NCBI GenBank assembly: GCA_052143655.1
Contig: JBKQSL010000047.1
Span: 1 to 28,275, forward strand
Direction: 5' to 3'
DNA: 28,275 nucleotides
DNA from: CAVSUR01 sp052143655
GTDB taxonomy: Bacteria; Actinomycetota; Actinomycetes; Streptosporangiales; Streptosporangiaceae
Below the pieces are notes generated by a model. That model did no database searches. It saw only the letters and a program-made list of their open reading frames with translations, and was not told where the DNA came from. Made by a program: the position numbers and the translations under genes. The stretch's first letter is position 1, and each line of letters starts with the position of its first letter. Below are positions 7,233 through 14,956 of this stretch, piece after piece.

Positions 7233-9083
7233 ATGCCCGCTGCGGCCGCATTCCGGCCGGCCTCGCGCAGGGAGGGCCGAGCCATCGCCGCCGCGCCTGA
7301 GCTCCAGGCTCGTGACGTGTCCTTCGCCTACCTCGGCGCCGCGCGTGCCGCGCTCCGGCACATCGACCTCGATGTGTCGGCCGGCGAGGTGGTGCTGATC
7401 ACCGGCGCCTCCGGCTGCGGCAAGTCGACCCTGGCGCTGGCCCTGTCCGGCCTGATCCCCGCGCGCGTGCACGGTGAGCTGCGCGGCCAGGTCACGTTCG
7501 CCGGCCAGCCGCTCAGCGGCCTGCGGCCGCACGAGGCGTCGCAGCTTGTCGGCATGGTGTTCCAGAACCCGAACCTGCAGCTCATCAACCACACCGTGCA
7601 GTCGGAGGTGGCCTTCGGCCCGGAGAACCTGGCGCTGTCACAGGCCGAGATCGCCGCCCGGGTCGGCTGGTGCCTGCAGGTCACCGGAATGGACGGGATG
7701 CGGAAGGCCACCACGGTGACGCTGTCCGGCGGGCAGAAGCAGCGCACGGCGATCGCCGCCACGCTGGCGATGCGCCCGCGCATCCTCGTCCTCGACGAGC
7801 CGCTGTCCGACCTGGACCCGGTCGGTGCCCAGGAGGTGCTGGGCACGCTGCGCCGGCTGGCCAGGGACGAGGGCACCGGCGTTGTGATCATCGAGCACCG
7901 GGTCGATGAGGTGATGGCCTGGGCGGACCGCGTCGTGCTGATGCACGGCGGGCGGGTGCTGCTGGACCGGGCCGCGCGCGGTGCCTGGGACGACGAGGCG
8001 CCTTGGCGCGCCACCGGGGTGGGCGTGCCGGACCTGGTGCGGCTCGCGCACGCGGTACCCGACGCGTTCCCCGGCGCGCCGCCCTACTCGGTCGAGGCCG
8101 CAGCCGACGTCCTGCGCGACACCTGGTTCGTCCCGGCTCTGGCCCGCGCCGTCGCGGCCGGCCCGGCGGCCGTACCGCGGCAGGCACCTGCACCGGGCAG
8201 TGCGGGCCCTGGCGTCGGCCCCGGCCCTGGCCGCGGTGCCGGGCCGCCGGTCCTGTCCTGGGCAGGCGTCAGCGTCGACTTCGACAAGAAGCGGGTCGTT
8301 GACGACGTGACGCTCGACATCGCCGAGGGCGAGTGGGTCGCGCTCGTCGGGGCCAACGGATCCGGCAAGTCGACGCTCACCGGCCTGACCGTGGGGCTCG
8401 GCAAGGCCAGCAGCGGGACCGTGCGGTTCCGTGGCGAGCCGGTCCGCCCCGGCCGGATCTTCGAGAACGCCGCGAAGGTCGCGCTGTTGCTGCAGGCGGC
8501 CGACGAGATGCTGTTCGCCGAGACGGTGCTCGGCGAACTGGAGTTCGGCACCAAGTTCCGGGCCGTGCCGGACAACCCGGTACTGGACCTGGCCGGCGCC
8601 ATCGAGTTCTTCGGCTTCAGTGACCAGAAGCAGGCCAGCCCCTGGGAGCTCAGCCAGGGCGGCAGGCAGCGCCTCGCGCTGGCCGCGATCCTGGTGGGAG
8701 CACCGGGAGTGCTGGTGCTGGACGAGCCGACCACCGGGCAGGACGCCGATCACAAGCGCGCGTTCCTGCAACTGCTCGACCGGGTGCGGGAGACCACCGG
8801 GCTCACCGTGGTCACGATCACCCACGACATCCGGTCTGTCGCCAGCCGGGCCTCGCGTGTCGTCCTGCTCGGCGAGGGCCGGGTCCGGCTGGACGGGCCC
8901 ACCGGGGAGGTGTTCGCCCGGACCGACGAGCTCGCCCGGTGGGGGGTGCTCCCGCCGCCGCTGGCCAGGCTGCAGACCGCGCTGCTCGGCCGCACCGGGC
9001 GGGTGCTGCTGACCGTGGACGCGCTGGCGGCGGCCGTGCGCGCGCACCGGGACAGTCCCGCCGAGGCGGCGAGCCGGTCATGA
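7233..9083 (+). CDS. ECF transporter ATPase, fused A and A' domains
   Basis: A 616-residue protein with two complete ABC ATPase domains. Domain 1: Walker A GASGCGKST (residues 58-66), signature LSGGQKQR (164-171), Walker B ILVLDEP (184-190) and H-loop EHR. Domain 2: Walker A GANGSGKST (373-381), signature with the order LSQGGRQR (473-480), Walker B VLVLDEPTTGQD and H-loop THD. The two domains are joined by a Pro/Gly-rich linker at about residues 310-337. It energises the importer together with the T component. Start choice: ATG 7233 has GAAGG about 10 bases upstream; a GTG at 7224 overlapping the preceding stop (GTGA) is an alternative adding three residues. The longer frame from 7107 overlaps the previous gene and is unlikely. 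Confidence 0.9.
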   Translation: MPAAAAFRPASRREGRAIAAAPELQARDVSFAYLGAARAALRHIDLDVSAGEVVLITGASGCGKSTLALALSGLIPARVHGELRGQVTFAGQPLSGLRPHEASQLVGMVFQNPNLQLINHTVQSEVAFGPENLALSQAEIAARVGWCLQVTGMDGMRKATTVTLSGGQKQRTAIAATLAMRPRILVLDEPLSDLDPVGAQEVLGTLRRLARDEGTGVVIIEHRVDEVMAWADRVVLMHGGRVLLDRAARGAWDDEAPWRATGVGVPDLVRLAHAVPDAFPGAPPYSVEAAADVLRDTWFVPALARAVAAGPAAVPRQAPAPGSAGPGVGPGPGRGAGPPVLSWAGVSVDFDKKRVVDDVTLDIAEGEWVALVGANGSGKSTLTGLTVGLGKASSGTVRFRGEPVRPGRIFENAAKVALLLQAADEMLFAETVLGELEFGTKFRAVPDNPVLDLAGAIEFFGFSDQKQASPWELSQGGRQRLALAAILVGAPGVLVLDEPTTGQDADHKRAFLQLLDRVRETTGLTVVTITHDIRSVASRASRVVLLGEGRVRLDGPTGEVFARTDELARWGVLPPPLARLQTALLGRTGRVLLTVDALAAAVRAHRDSPAEAASRS

Positions 9084-10033
9084 TGTCCTCCCTGTTCGCC
9101 CGAACGGTCATCGCCTACCTGCTGGTGTTCGCCGTCCCGATGATCCTGCCGGTGGTCTTCATCAAGCTGGTCGGGCTCGGCGGCCTGCGGGAGCTGGTCA
9201 CCTACGAAGCCAAGGACACGCCGCTGCACAAGCTCGACCCGCGGCTCAAGGTGCTGTACCCGATCGGCATGGGAGTGCTCAGCATCGTGCTGAGCTGGAA
9301 CTTCATGCTGATCGTCTTCGGCCTCACCATCCTGCCGTGGCTCTGGCTGCGGCCGTCCCGGCAGAAGGTCCGGGTGCTCGCGGTCATGGTCATCGGCCCG
9401 GCGCTGACCGGATTCTGGTCACAGGGCCTGTACTACCTGCCGAACCCGCCGATCCACTTCCTGTACCAGTTCCCGCCGACGATCAGCTGGCTCGGCTCGC
9501 CCGGCATCACCACCTACGGGATGGTCTTCGGCCTGCAGCAGACCGCCCGGGTCCTGGTCACGGTGTCGACCTCCATGCTGATCCTGATCAGCACCGATGT
9601 CGGCGACTTCACCTGGGCGTTCGAGCGTTTCTGGGCGCCGCCGCAGGTCGGGTTCGCGCTGACCGCGGCACTGCGCTTCCTGCCGGACATGATCTCCCGC
9701 ACCACGCTGGTGCTGCGGGCGGTCGAACTGCGCGGCTACGACCTGTCCCGGCCGCGGTGGTTCCAGGTGCAGAAATGGCCTGACTACGTGCGCCGGGTCA
9801 GCCGGTGCGTGGTGCTGATCACTGTGCCGCTGCTGGTCGGCACCCTGCGCGGCACCACCACCATGGCCATGGTGGCCGATGCCCGCGGCTTCGGGGCCAG
9901 CCGGCGCCGGGGCTCGATCAACGAGCACCGGCTGACCGGCGTGGACATCTGGGGCTACGTGATCCTCGTCGCGCTCGTCGCGGCCGCCATCATCCTCAGC
10001 CACTTCCACATCGGTGCCCGCGCCTACGGGTAA
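9080..10033 (+). CDS. ecfT: ECF transporter T component (EcfT/CbiQ family permease)
   Basis: A 317-residue integral membrane protein starting within the stop of the ATPase gene (ATGA overlap; a second ATG follows at once at 9083). It has N-terminal hydrophobic helices, a KLDPRLKVLYPI segment typical of the family just before the core, and several further helices. Two Ala-Arg-Gly-type coupling motifs lie in the cytoplasmic coupling helices: RAVELRGYD and, further on, MVADARGFG; these dock into the two ATPase domains in ECF transporters. A final helix sits at the C-terminus. With the S component, A-A' ATPase and small protein this makes a complete dedicated ECF importer. Family assignment is firm; nothing here reveals the substrate. 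Confidence 0.9.
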   Translation: MMSSLFARTVIAYLLVFAVPMILPVVFIKLVGLGGLRELVTYEAKDTPLHKLDPRLKVLYPIGMGVLSIVLSWNFMLIVFGLTILPWLWLRPSRQKVRVLAVMVIGPALTGFWSQGLYYLPNPPIHFLYQFPPTISWLGSPGITTYGMVFGLQQTARVLVTVSTSMLILISTDVGDFTWAFERFWAPPQVGFALTAALRFLPDMISRTTLVLRAVELRGYDLSRPRWFQVQKWPDYVRRVSRCVVLITVPLLVGTLRGTTTMAMVADARGFGASRRRGSINEHRLTGVDIWGYVILVALVAAAIILSHFHIGARAYG

Positions 10034-10125
10034 GCGGCCCGCCCGCCCAGTCCCGCGGTCGACCGGACAAGCCGCCAGGCGCGACCGGCCCGCATCGCCA
10101 GCCTCCACCGAGAAAGGGAGACCCG

Positions 10126-10803
10126 ATGCGCTACGACGCAGTCCTGTTCGACAACGGCGGCACGCTGACACACCGCACCTCCCCGGTCGCTGCCGTCGTG
10201 ACACTCGCCGCGCGGCTCGGGGTCGACGTGCCGCAGGACGTGGCCGCCCGGTACTGGCGCCGCTCCAAGGAGCACAGCCGCAGCCTGATGGCCGAGAAGC
10301 GGACCCGGCGCAACCTGTCCCGGGCTGATCACCGGGCGGCCTACGTCACCGGCTACGCCCCGTTCGAGGAACTCGTGCCCGGCCTGGCCGACCTGATGTA
10401 CGACGAATGGAAGACCAACCCGCAGACGATGGTGCCCTACCCGGATGCGCCCGCCACGCTGAAATCGTTCAGCGCCGCCGGCATCCCGATCGGGATCGTC
10501 AGCAACACCGGCTGGTCCATCGACGCCGGGTACGCGGCGACCGGCCTGGACGCCTTCATCGAGACCTTCGTCCTGTCCTGCGACCTGGGCATCGCCAAGC
10601 CCGCGCCCGAGCCGTTCCTGACCGCCTGCGAGCGGCTCGGCGTCGAGCCTGAGCGCACGCTGATGGTGGGCAACAACCGGCTGGCCGACTCCGGCTCGAT
10701 CTGCATCGGCTGCTACTGCCTGATCCTGCCGCCGGTCCCGCCGGGCGCGACCCGGGGGCTCCGCGCGGCCGTCGACACGGCCGGAATCCCCTGGGCCGAT
10801 TAA
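10126..10803 (+). CDS. HAD-superfamily hydrolase-like protein with altered motifs I and IV
   Basis: A 225-residue HAD-fold protein; ATG at 10126 follows AAAGGGAG. Motif I is FDNGGTL with nucleophile D9, but the usual second aspartate (D+2) is glycine (G11). Motif II is SNTG, motif III is the lysine of IAKPAPEPF, and motif IV reads VGNNRLAD where VGDxxxxD is usual, so its first acid is asparagine. The spacing and helical cap between motifs I and II fit a C1-cap HAD (epoxide hydrolase N-terminal/dehalogenase-like subgroup). Without D+2 a classic phosphatase mechanism is doubtful. It lies 92 bp after the T component on the same strand and may belong to the same unit; a role in processing the imported compound is only a guess. 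Confidence 0.85.
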   Translation: MRYDAVLFDNGGTLTHRTSPVAAVVTLAARLGVDVPQDVAARYWRRSKEHSRSLMAEKRTRRNLSRADHRAAYVTGYAPFEELVPGLADLMYDEWKTNPQTMVPYPDAPATLKSFSAAGIPIGIVSNTGWSIDAGYAATGLDAFIETFVLSCDLGIAKPAPEPFLTACERLGVEPERTLMVGNNRLADSGSICIGCYCLILPPVPPGATRGLRAAVDTAGIPWAD

Positions 10804-10869
10804 GCGCGCCGCCGCTGCCGGCATCTCCTGAGCCGAGTGAGTTCACGGAACTGAGCGAAGGATGAGACA

Positions 10870-13179
10870 TTGATCCGAACTGGGCTTAACGCCCGTGCCC
10901 GCGCGGTGGTGACCGCCACCGCGCTGATCGCCGGGCTGGCCATGCCGGCTGCCGCCCTGGCGGCCAGTGCCGCCCCCGCGGCCGGTGCCGGACCGGCGGC
11001 CGGTGCCGCCCCGGCCACCGCCGCAGACCGGGTGCCGCACTACAGCCACATCACGGTGATCATGTTCACCGAGCACGGCTACTCGGCGATCCTGCATGAC
11101 AAGCACGCGCCGGCCTTCAACCGGCTGGCCCGGCAGTACGGCCTCGCCGCCCGCTACTACACGACCTCAGACCCCGATGCCCCCAACATCATGGCGCTGC
11201 TGGCCGGCAACTCCTTCGGCGTGAACGACCATTCTCCGTACTGGGATCAGCAGATCGGCAAGCCCAGCCTGCTCAGCCAGCTCGACCGTGCGCACAAGTC
11301 CTGGAAGGAGTACGTCCAGAACATTCCGTACCCCGGTTACCTCGGCGATTGCTACCCGACGTACTGCCAGGAGACGGACTCGCTGTACAAGCAGCCGAAG
11401 TTCAACCCCGTCCCGGATCTCACCAGCGTGGCGGACAACCCGGCGCAGGCGCGGAAGATGGTGCCCGCCGCCGAGCTGGCCGCCGACGCGCGGCACGGGC
11501 GGCTGCCGAACTTCAGCTTCATCGACGCGAACGAGTGCGCCAACATGCACGGCGGGCCGCCGTGGTGCGAGGACAGCCCGAACCAGCTCGGCGAGCGCAA
11601 CGACAACAAGCTCGTCGCCGGCGGCAACGCCTACCTGCGCCAGGTCACTCGCGAGATCATGTCCGGGCCGCAGTGGCGCCGCGGCAACAACGCGATCGTC
11701 ATTACCTGGACCGAGGGCACGACCAGTGCCGGGTGCTGCGACGCGAAGCCGGGCACCGGGCGCGTCTTCACGGTCGTGGTGACCAGCCACGGACCGCGCC
11801 ACCTGACGGACAGCACGCCGTTCAACCACTACTCGCTGCTGGCCACCATCCAGCACGCGTTCGGCCTGGGCTGCCTGCAGTACAGCTGCGACTCCAGGCA
11901 CGTGATACCGATGGCGAAGCTGTTCGGTGCCAGGAAGGACGGCCCCGTCAGCTGGCCCGGCACCCGCACCGGCACGGCGGCGGCCCGGGTCTGGCGGGCG
12001 CCGGCCTCGGTCCGGCAGGGGCCTGCCGGGGCTGCCGCCGCGCCGGGGGCTGCCCCTTCCGCGTCCGGCTGGCGGCAGGTCAAGAGCCCGAACACCGGCC
12101 CGAACGACAATGACCTCTGGTCGGTGGCAGGGCGGTCGGCCAGCGACATCTGGGCGGTCGGCTCGCTGCTGCCGAACGCGAACGCGACCATCGTGCACAC
12201 GCTCGCGCTGCACTACGACGGGAAGAAGTGGTCCCGGGTGCCGACCCCGAACTTCGGGTCGGAGGCCAACTCCTTCTACGGGCTGGCCACGCTGCCGGAC
12301 GGGACGGCGTGGGCGACCGGCATCTACACCAGCGCTTCCGGGCACACCGGCCGGGCGCTGACCGAGCACTGGAACGGGCGCAGGTGGACCATCGTGCCCG
12401 CCGCCAATCCGGGCTCGGCCGAGGACATGCTCTACAGCGCGGCCGCGGTCAGCGCCAGGGACGTCTGGGCTGTCGGCACTGACAGCGGGGCTGACGGGTT
12501 CTTCCACCCGCTCATCGAGCACTGGAACGGGCGCCGGTGGAGTGCGCGCCGCATCGCGGGGCTGCACCTCAGCAACGGCATCCTGACCTCGGTCAGCTCC
12601 GGCGCCAGCGGTGTCTGGGCCACTGGCCAGGTGTCGGACAGGCAGCCAGACCGCCAGGTCCTGCTGCACCTGGTCGGCCGCACCTGGCAGGCGGTGAGCA
12701 GCATGCCGGTCAGGACGCTGGGCGATGCCGTGGCCAGCGCCTATCCCAGCGGGGTGGCTTCCTCGGCCGCTGGTCCCTGGGTGGCCGGGAACGACCGGGC
12801 CGGGCACGCAGGCTTCAGCACGCTGGTCGAGGCGCCTGCGGCCGGCGGGCGGCTGCGGCATCTCGCCAGCCCGGATCCCACCCTGCAGGACAACTACCTG
12901 CAGGCGATCGCTGCGGTCAACGGCGGCAGGGAGGCCTGGGCGGTGGGCGACGACGTGCCGCCGTCGACCACCAGCGCGGCTTCGCTGATCGAGTACGGAT
13001 CGGCGGCCGGGGGCTGGAAGACGGTCCAGAGCCCGGACCCGGGTGCGCAGAACGGGGACACCATCCTGGACGGCATCCTCGCCCTGAGCAGCCGGAACGT
13101 CTGGGCCGTCGGCACCTATGACGGGACGGCAGGCATGCGGACGCTGATCCTGCACTACACCGGGCCGGCCAGGCCGTAA
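10870..13179 (+). CDS. Secreted phosphoesterase fused to a seven-repeat beta-propeller-like domain
   Basis: A 769-residue exported protein. It probably starts at TTG 10870, preceded by AAGGA. A Sec-type signal peptide lies at about residues 1-32 (Arg-rich n-region, hydrophobic core ALIAGLAMPAAALA, AxA site). Residues about 57-360 match the phosphoesterase family of acid phosphatase/phospholipase C: ITVIMFTEHGYS at the start (E68/H69 where ENxSY is usual), YTTSDPDAPNIMALLAGNSF, NDHSPYWD, FSFIDANEC and ITWTEGT. After a low-complexity Ala/Pro linker come seven repeats with a W(A)xG core: DIWAVGS, TAWATGI, DVWAVGT, GVWATGQ, GPWVAGN, EAWAVGD and NVWAVGT, most followed by a HWNGRRW-like strand. This suggests a seven-bladed propeller for binding or anchoring. 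The substrate is unknown. It ends convergently with the TetR gene. Confidence 0.85.
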   Translation: MIRTGLNARARAVVTATALIAGLAMPAAALAASAAPAAGAGPAAGAAPATAADRVPHYSHITVIMFTEHGYSAILHDKHAPAFNRLARQYGLAARYYTTSDPDAPNIMALLAGNSFGVNDHSPYWDQQIGKPSLLSQLDRAHKSWKEYVQNIPYPGYLGDCYPTYCQETDSLYKQPKFNPVPDLTSVADNPAQARKMVPAAELAADARHGRLPNFSFIDANECANMHGGPPWCEDSPNQLGERNDNKLVAGGNAYLRQVTREIMSGPQWRRGNNAIVITWTEGTTSAGCCDAKPGTGRVFTVVVTSHGPRHLTDSTPFNHYSLLATIQHAFGLGCLQYSCDSRHVIPMAKLFGARKDGPVSWPGTRTGTAAARVWRAPASVRQGPAGAAAAPGAAPSASGWRQVKSPNTGPNDNDLWSVAGRSASDIWAVGSLLPNANATIVHTLALHYDGKKWSRVPTPNFGSEANSFYGLATLPDGTAWATGIYTSASGHTGRALTEHWNGRRWTIVPAANPGSAEDMLYSAAAVSARDVWAVGTDSGADGFFHPLIEHWNGRRWSARRIAGLHLSNGILTSVSSGASGVWATGQVSDRQPDRQVLLHLVGRTWQAVSSMPVRTLGDAVASAYPSGVASSAAGPWVAGNDRAGHAGFSTLVEAPAAGGRLRHLASPDPTLQDNYLQAIAAVNGGREAWAVGDDVPPSTTSAASLIEYGSAAGGWKTVQSPDPGAQNGDTILDGILALSSRNVWAVGTYDGTAGMRTLILHYTGPARP

Positions 13180-13217
13180 TAGCCTCCGGCCGGCCCTGCC
13201 CCCGGAATTCGACTACG

Positions 13218-13964
13218 TCACGACGGCAGGCCCACGAAACCGGCCATCTGCTCGACCGCGAAGGAGAAAAAGTCGTCGGCCGGGTCGGCGCTGCCCACCA
13301 GCTGGCCGAACAGCTCGAAGCTCACCATGCCGAACAGCTGCGTCCACGCGATCAGCGCTCGTGCCATCACCGGCGCGGGTACGCCAGGGGCAATTTGCGC
13401 GGCCACCTCAGCCGCCTGGGCGGCCAGCAGTTCCGGCAGCGCTCCGCCCGCGGGGCCAGACCCGGCGCCGTCGATCGCGGTGGCCGGGCCGGTGCTGGGT
13501 ACGCCCTGCTCCGCGGTGGCCGCCTGCGCGTCGGCCAGCAGGCCGCCGAGCACAACCGCCACCCGGGCGGCCGACGGGATGGTTTCCCGCGGCGCGACGT
13601 AACCGGGCACGGGCGAGCCGTAGATCAGCGTGTACTCGTGCGGATGCGCCAGCGCCCAGCCGCGTACCGCGGTGCAGCACGCTCGCCACCGGTCGCGTGC
13701 GCCGGCCCGGGGGAGGGCGGCGACCGCCTGCTCCGCGGCCTCGCCAAGCGAGTCGTAGGCGTCGATGATCAGCGCGGTGAGCAGGTCGTCCCGGCTCGGG
13801 AAGTACCGGTACAGGGCCGAGGACACCATGCCGAGCTCGCGGGCCACCGCGCGCAGCGAGAGCCGCTGGGCGCCCTCGGCCGCGAGCTGCCGCCGTGCCT
13901 CGGCCTTGATCTCCCGGGTGAGTTCCGCCCTGGCCCGGTCCCGGGCCGTGCGAGGAGCGTTCAT
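13218..13964 (-). CDS. TetR-family repressor with WHG-type C-terminal domain
   Basis: A 248-residue regulator. The N-terminal helix-turn-helix covers about residues 18-62: EIKAEARRQLAAEGAQRLSL, then AVARELGMVSSALYRYFPSRDDLL. The C-terminal part contains EYTLIYGSPVPGYVAP, typical of the WHG/TetR_C_33 ligand domain. The ATG at 13964 was preferred although it lacks a clear ribosome site; the longer frame begins with a TTG at 14024 and would place the operator inside the coding region. It is divergent from the deazaflavin reductase gene, and the 136-bp spacer between them carries two matching palindromes that are its probable binding sites. It therefore likely represses both itself and the reductase until a small ligand binds. 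The ligand is unknown. Confidence 0.88.
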   Translation of the reverse strand: MNAPRTARDRARAELTREIKAEARRQLAAEGAQRLSLRAVARELGMVSSALYRYFPSRDDLLTALIIDAYDSLGEAAEQAVAALPRAGARDRWRACCTAVRGWALAHPHEYTLIYGSPVPGYVAPRETIPSAARVAVVLGGLLADAQAATAEQGVPSTGPATAIDGAGSGPAGGALPELLAAQAAEVAAQIAPGVPAPVMARALIAWTQLFGMVSFELFGQLVGSADPADDFFSFAVEQMAGFVGLPS

Positions 13965-14005
13965 GCCAGTCAGCGTGCCACATTGGAGAGCGCCGATCAA
14001 TAATG

Positions 14006-14018
14006 AGAGCACTGCTCT
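14006..14018. promoter_or_regulatory. Operator O1, AGAGC-N3-GCTCT palindrome
   Basis: The sequence AGAGCACTGCTCT is a perfect odd-centred palindrome and shares its last base with a TTGACA hexamer (14018-14023) pointing to the reductase gene. It matches a second copy 40 bp downstream (14059-14071) in both arms. A repressor bound here would cover the -35 element. Assignment to the divergent TetR protein is inferred from position. Confidence 0.6.
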
Positions 14019-14029
14019 TGACAAGACGG

Positions 14030-14044
14030 GTCCGCTATGCGGAC
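14030..14044. promoter_or_regulatory. Dyad GTCCGC-TAT-GCGGAC between the two operators
   Basis: A perfect six-base dyad with a three-base centre, lying between O1 and O2 in the spacer of the divergent pair. Its sequence differs from the O1/O2 arms, so it may bind another protein, form a small RNA hairpin, or be chance in GC-rich DNA. Confidence 0.3.
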
Positions 14045-14058
14045 ACTGATCTCAACAC

Positions 14059-14071
14059 AGAGCGCTGCTCT
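14059..14071. promoter_or_regulatory. Operator O2, AGAGC-N3-GCTCT palindrome
   Basis: AGAGCGCTGCTCT repeats the O1 arms exactly, with one different base in the three-base centre. It lies 29 bp before the reductase start, where a bound repressor would block the early transcript. The centres of O1 and O2 are 53 bp apart, about five helical turns, which would suit two dimers on the same face. Confidence 0.6.
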
Positions 14072-14100
14072 CGAATGTGACCCGGACCCGGAGGCCCGCC

Positions 14101-14595
14101 ATGAACGACATCACCCCACCTCCCGCTCCCGCCGCCGACCGGTATGTGGTGCCGACATCCGGGGCCGGGCGGGCCATGTTCCGCTTCTTCAACTCCGCGG
14201 TGGCCGCCCTGACCCGCGCCGGGATCAGCGTCTGGGGCAGCCGGGTGCTGGCCGTCCGTGGCCGCACCAGCGGGCAGTGGCGCACGACGCCGGTGAACCT
14301 GCTGCGCTACGAGGGCGGCCGGTACCTGGTCGCGCCGCGCGGCCACACCCAGTGGGTGCGCAACATGCGCGCCGCCGGGGGCGGTGAGCTGCGGGTCGGC
14401 CGCCGGACCGAGGCCTTCACCGCCGCCGAGGTCGCCGACGCCGACAAGCCGGAGATCCTGCGCGCCTACCTGCGCCGATGGAAGTTCGAGGTCGGCGTGT
14501 TCTTCGACGGCGTAGACGCGAGCGCGCCGGCGGACAAGCTGCTCGAGATCGCCCCCGGGTACCCCGTGTTCAAGATCACTACAACCGGGCACTGA
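14101..14595 (+). CDS. Deazaflavin (F420)-dependent nitroreductase-family protein
   Basis: A 164-residue single-domain split-barrel protein of the Ddn/F420-dependent reductase family. ATG at 14101 has GGAGG six bases upstream. Characteristic segments: RGRTSGQWRTTPVNLLRYEGG (about residues 53-73), then YLVAPRGHTQWVRNMRAAGG (about 75-94), which form the cofactor phosphate and ring pocket, followed by VGRRTEAF. These proteins use reduced F420 to reduce quinones, nitro compounds or unsaturated lactones in the cytoplasm. Divergence from a TetR gene with shared operators suggests an inducible detoxification enzyme. The actual substrate is unknown. Some family members bind FMN or other flavins instead, so F420 use is likely, not proven. 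Confidence 0.85.
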   Translation: MNDITPPPAPAADRYVVPTSGAGRAMFRFFNSAVAALTRAGISVWGSRVLAVRGRTSGQWRTTPVNLLRYEGGRYLVAPRGHTQWVRNMRAAGGGELRVGRRTEAFTAAEVADADKPEILRAYLRRWKFEVGVFFDGVDASAPADKLLEIAPGYPVFKITTTGH

Positions 14596-14620
14596 CGGGC
14601 GCAGGCAGTCCGGCCGCCGC

Positions 14621-14645
14621 GCCGGCCGACCAGGCGTCGGCCGGC
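14621..14645 (+). terminator. Stem-loop after the deazaflavin reductase gene
   Basis: A perfect nine-base stem, GCCGGCCGA (14621-14629) and TCGGCCGGC (14637-14645), with a seven-base loop, beginning 25 bp after the stop codon. No T-run follows, which is common for high-GC actinobacterial terminators. Confidence 0.45.
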
Positions 14646-14715
14646 ACCACCGGACGGCGCGGACGGGCATCGCCGCGTCAGCCGGTCAGCGCGAGGGTCG
14701 CCTTGGTCGCGTCGG

Positions 14716-14838
14716 TCAGCCGGTGGCATCCCGGGGCACCTCCACCGGCAGGTACTGCCAGCTGGTGCGGAACATGTCGTCAAGCGTCCAGCGGCCGGCA
14801 TGTCGGGTCAGCGGCATGCAGCCAGTTGACCAGACCGC
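14716..14838 (-). pseudogene. Possible C-terminal remnant of an unidentified gene
   Basis: On the minus strand a short open stretch ends at a TGA (14716-14718) and reads GRWTLDDMFRTSWQYLPVE near its end. This looks protein-like rather than random for this composition. No start codon with a ribosome site and no complete domain are present, and I do not recognise the family. It fills most of the roughly 345-bp gap between the reductase and the exporter operon, of which little else is interpretable before the operator at about 14879. Confidence 0.3.
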
Positions 14839-14878
14839 CGCCGCGGGCGCGTTCCAGCCCCCGGATCGGTTGACCGGA

Positions 14879-14913
14879 AGAATTCAACGTGCGTAGAATT
14901 CAACAAACGTTGA
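14879..14913. promoter_or_regulatory. Operator region of the ABC exporter operon
   Basis: Two direct copies of AGAATTCAAC (14879-14888 and 14895-14904) lie 16 bp apart. The second runs into the dyad TCAAC-AAAC-GTTGA (14900-14913). This relatively AT-rich patch stands 44 bp before the permease start, in a promoter position. It is a good candidate for the binding site of the TetR regulator encoded as the third gene of the operon, giving autorepression. The repeats are seen; the protein-site link is inferred. Confidence 0.55.
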
Positions 14914-14956
14914 GATAGTTGCCCGGCTGCCGGGCGCGGACATGAGGGAGAGCCCG

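Noticed and set aside
10840..10852. Small palindrome AGTTC-ACG-GAACT before the phosphoesterase gene
   Set aside because: Five-base arms, a single copy and no regulator gene nearby; too weak to call an operator.
11167..13155. A 662-codon minus-strand frame opposite the phosphoesterase
   Set aside because: Low-complexity Arg/Val/Gly translation, no start signal, and the plus-strand gene has a signal peptide and clear repeats.
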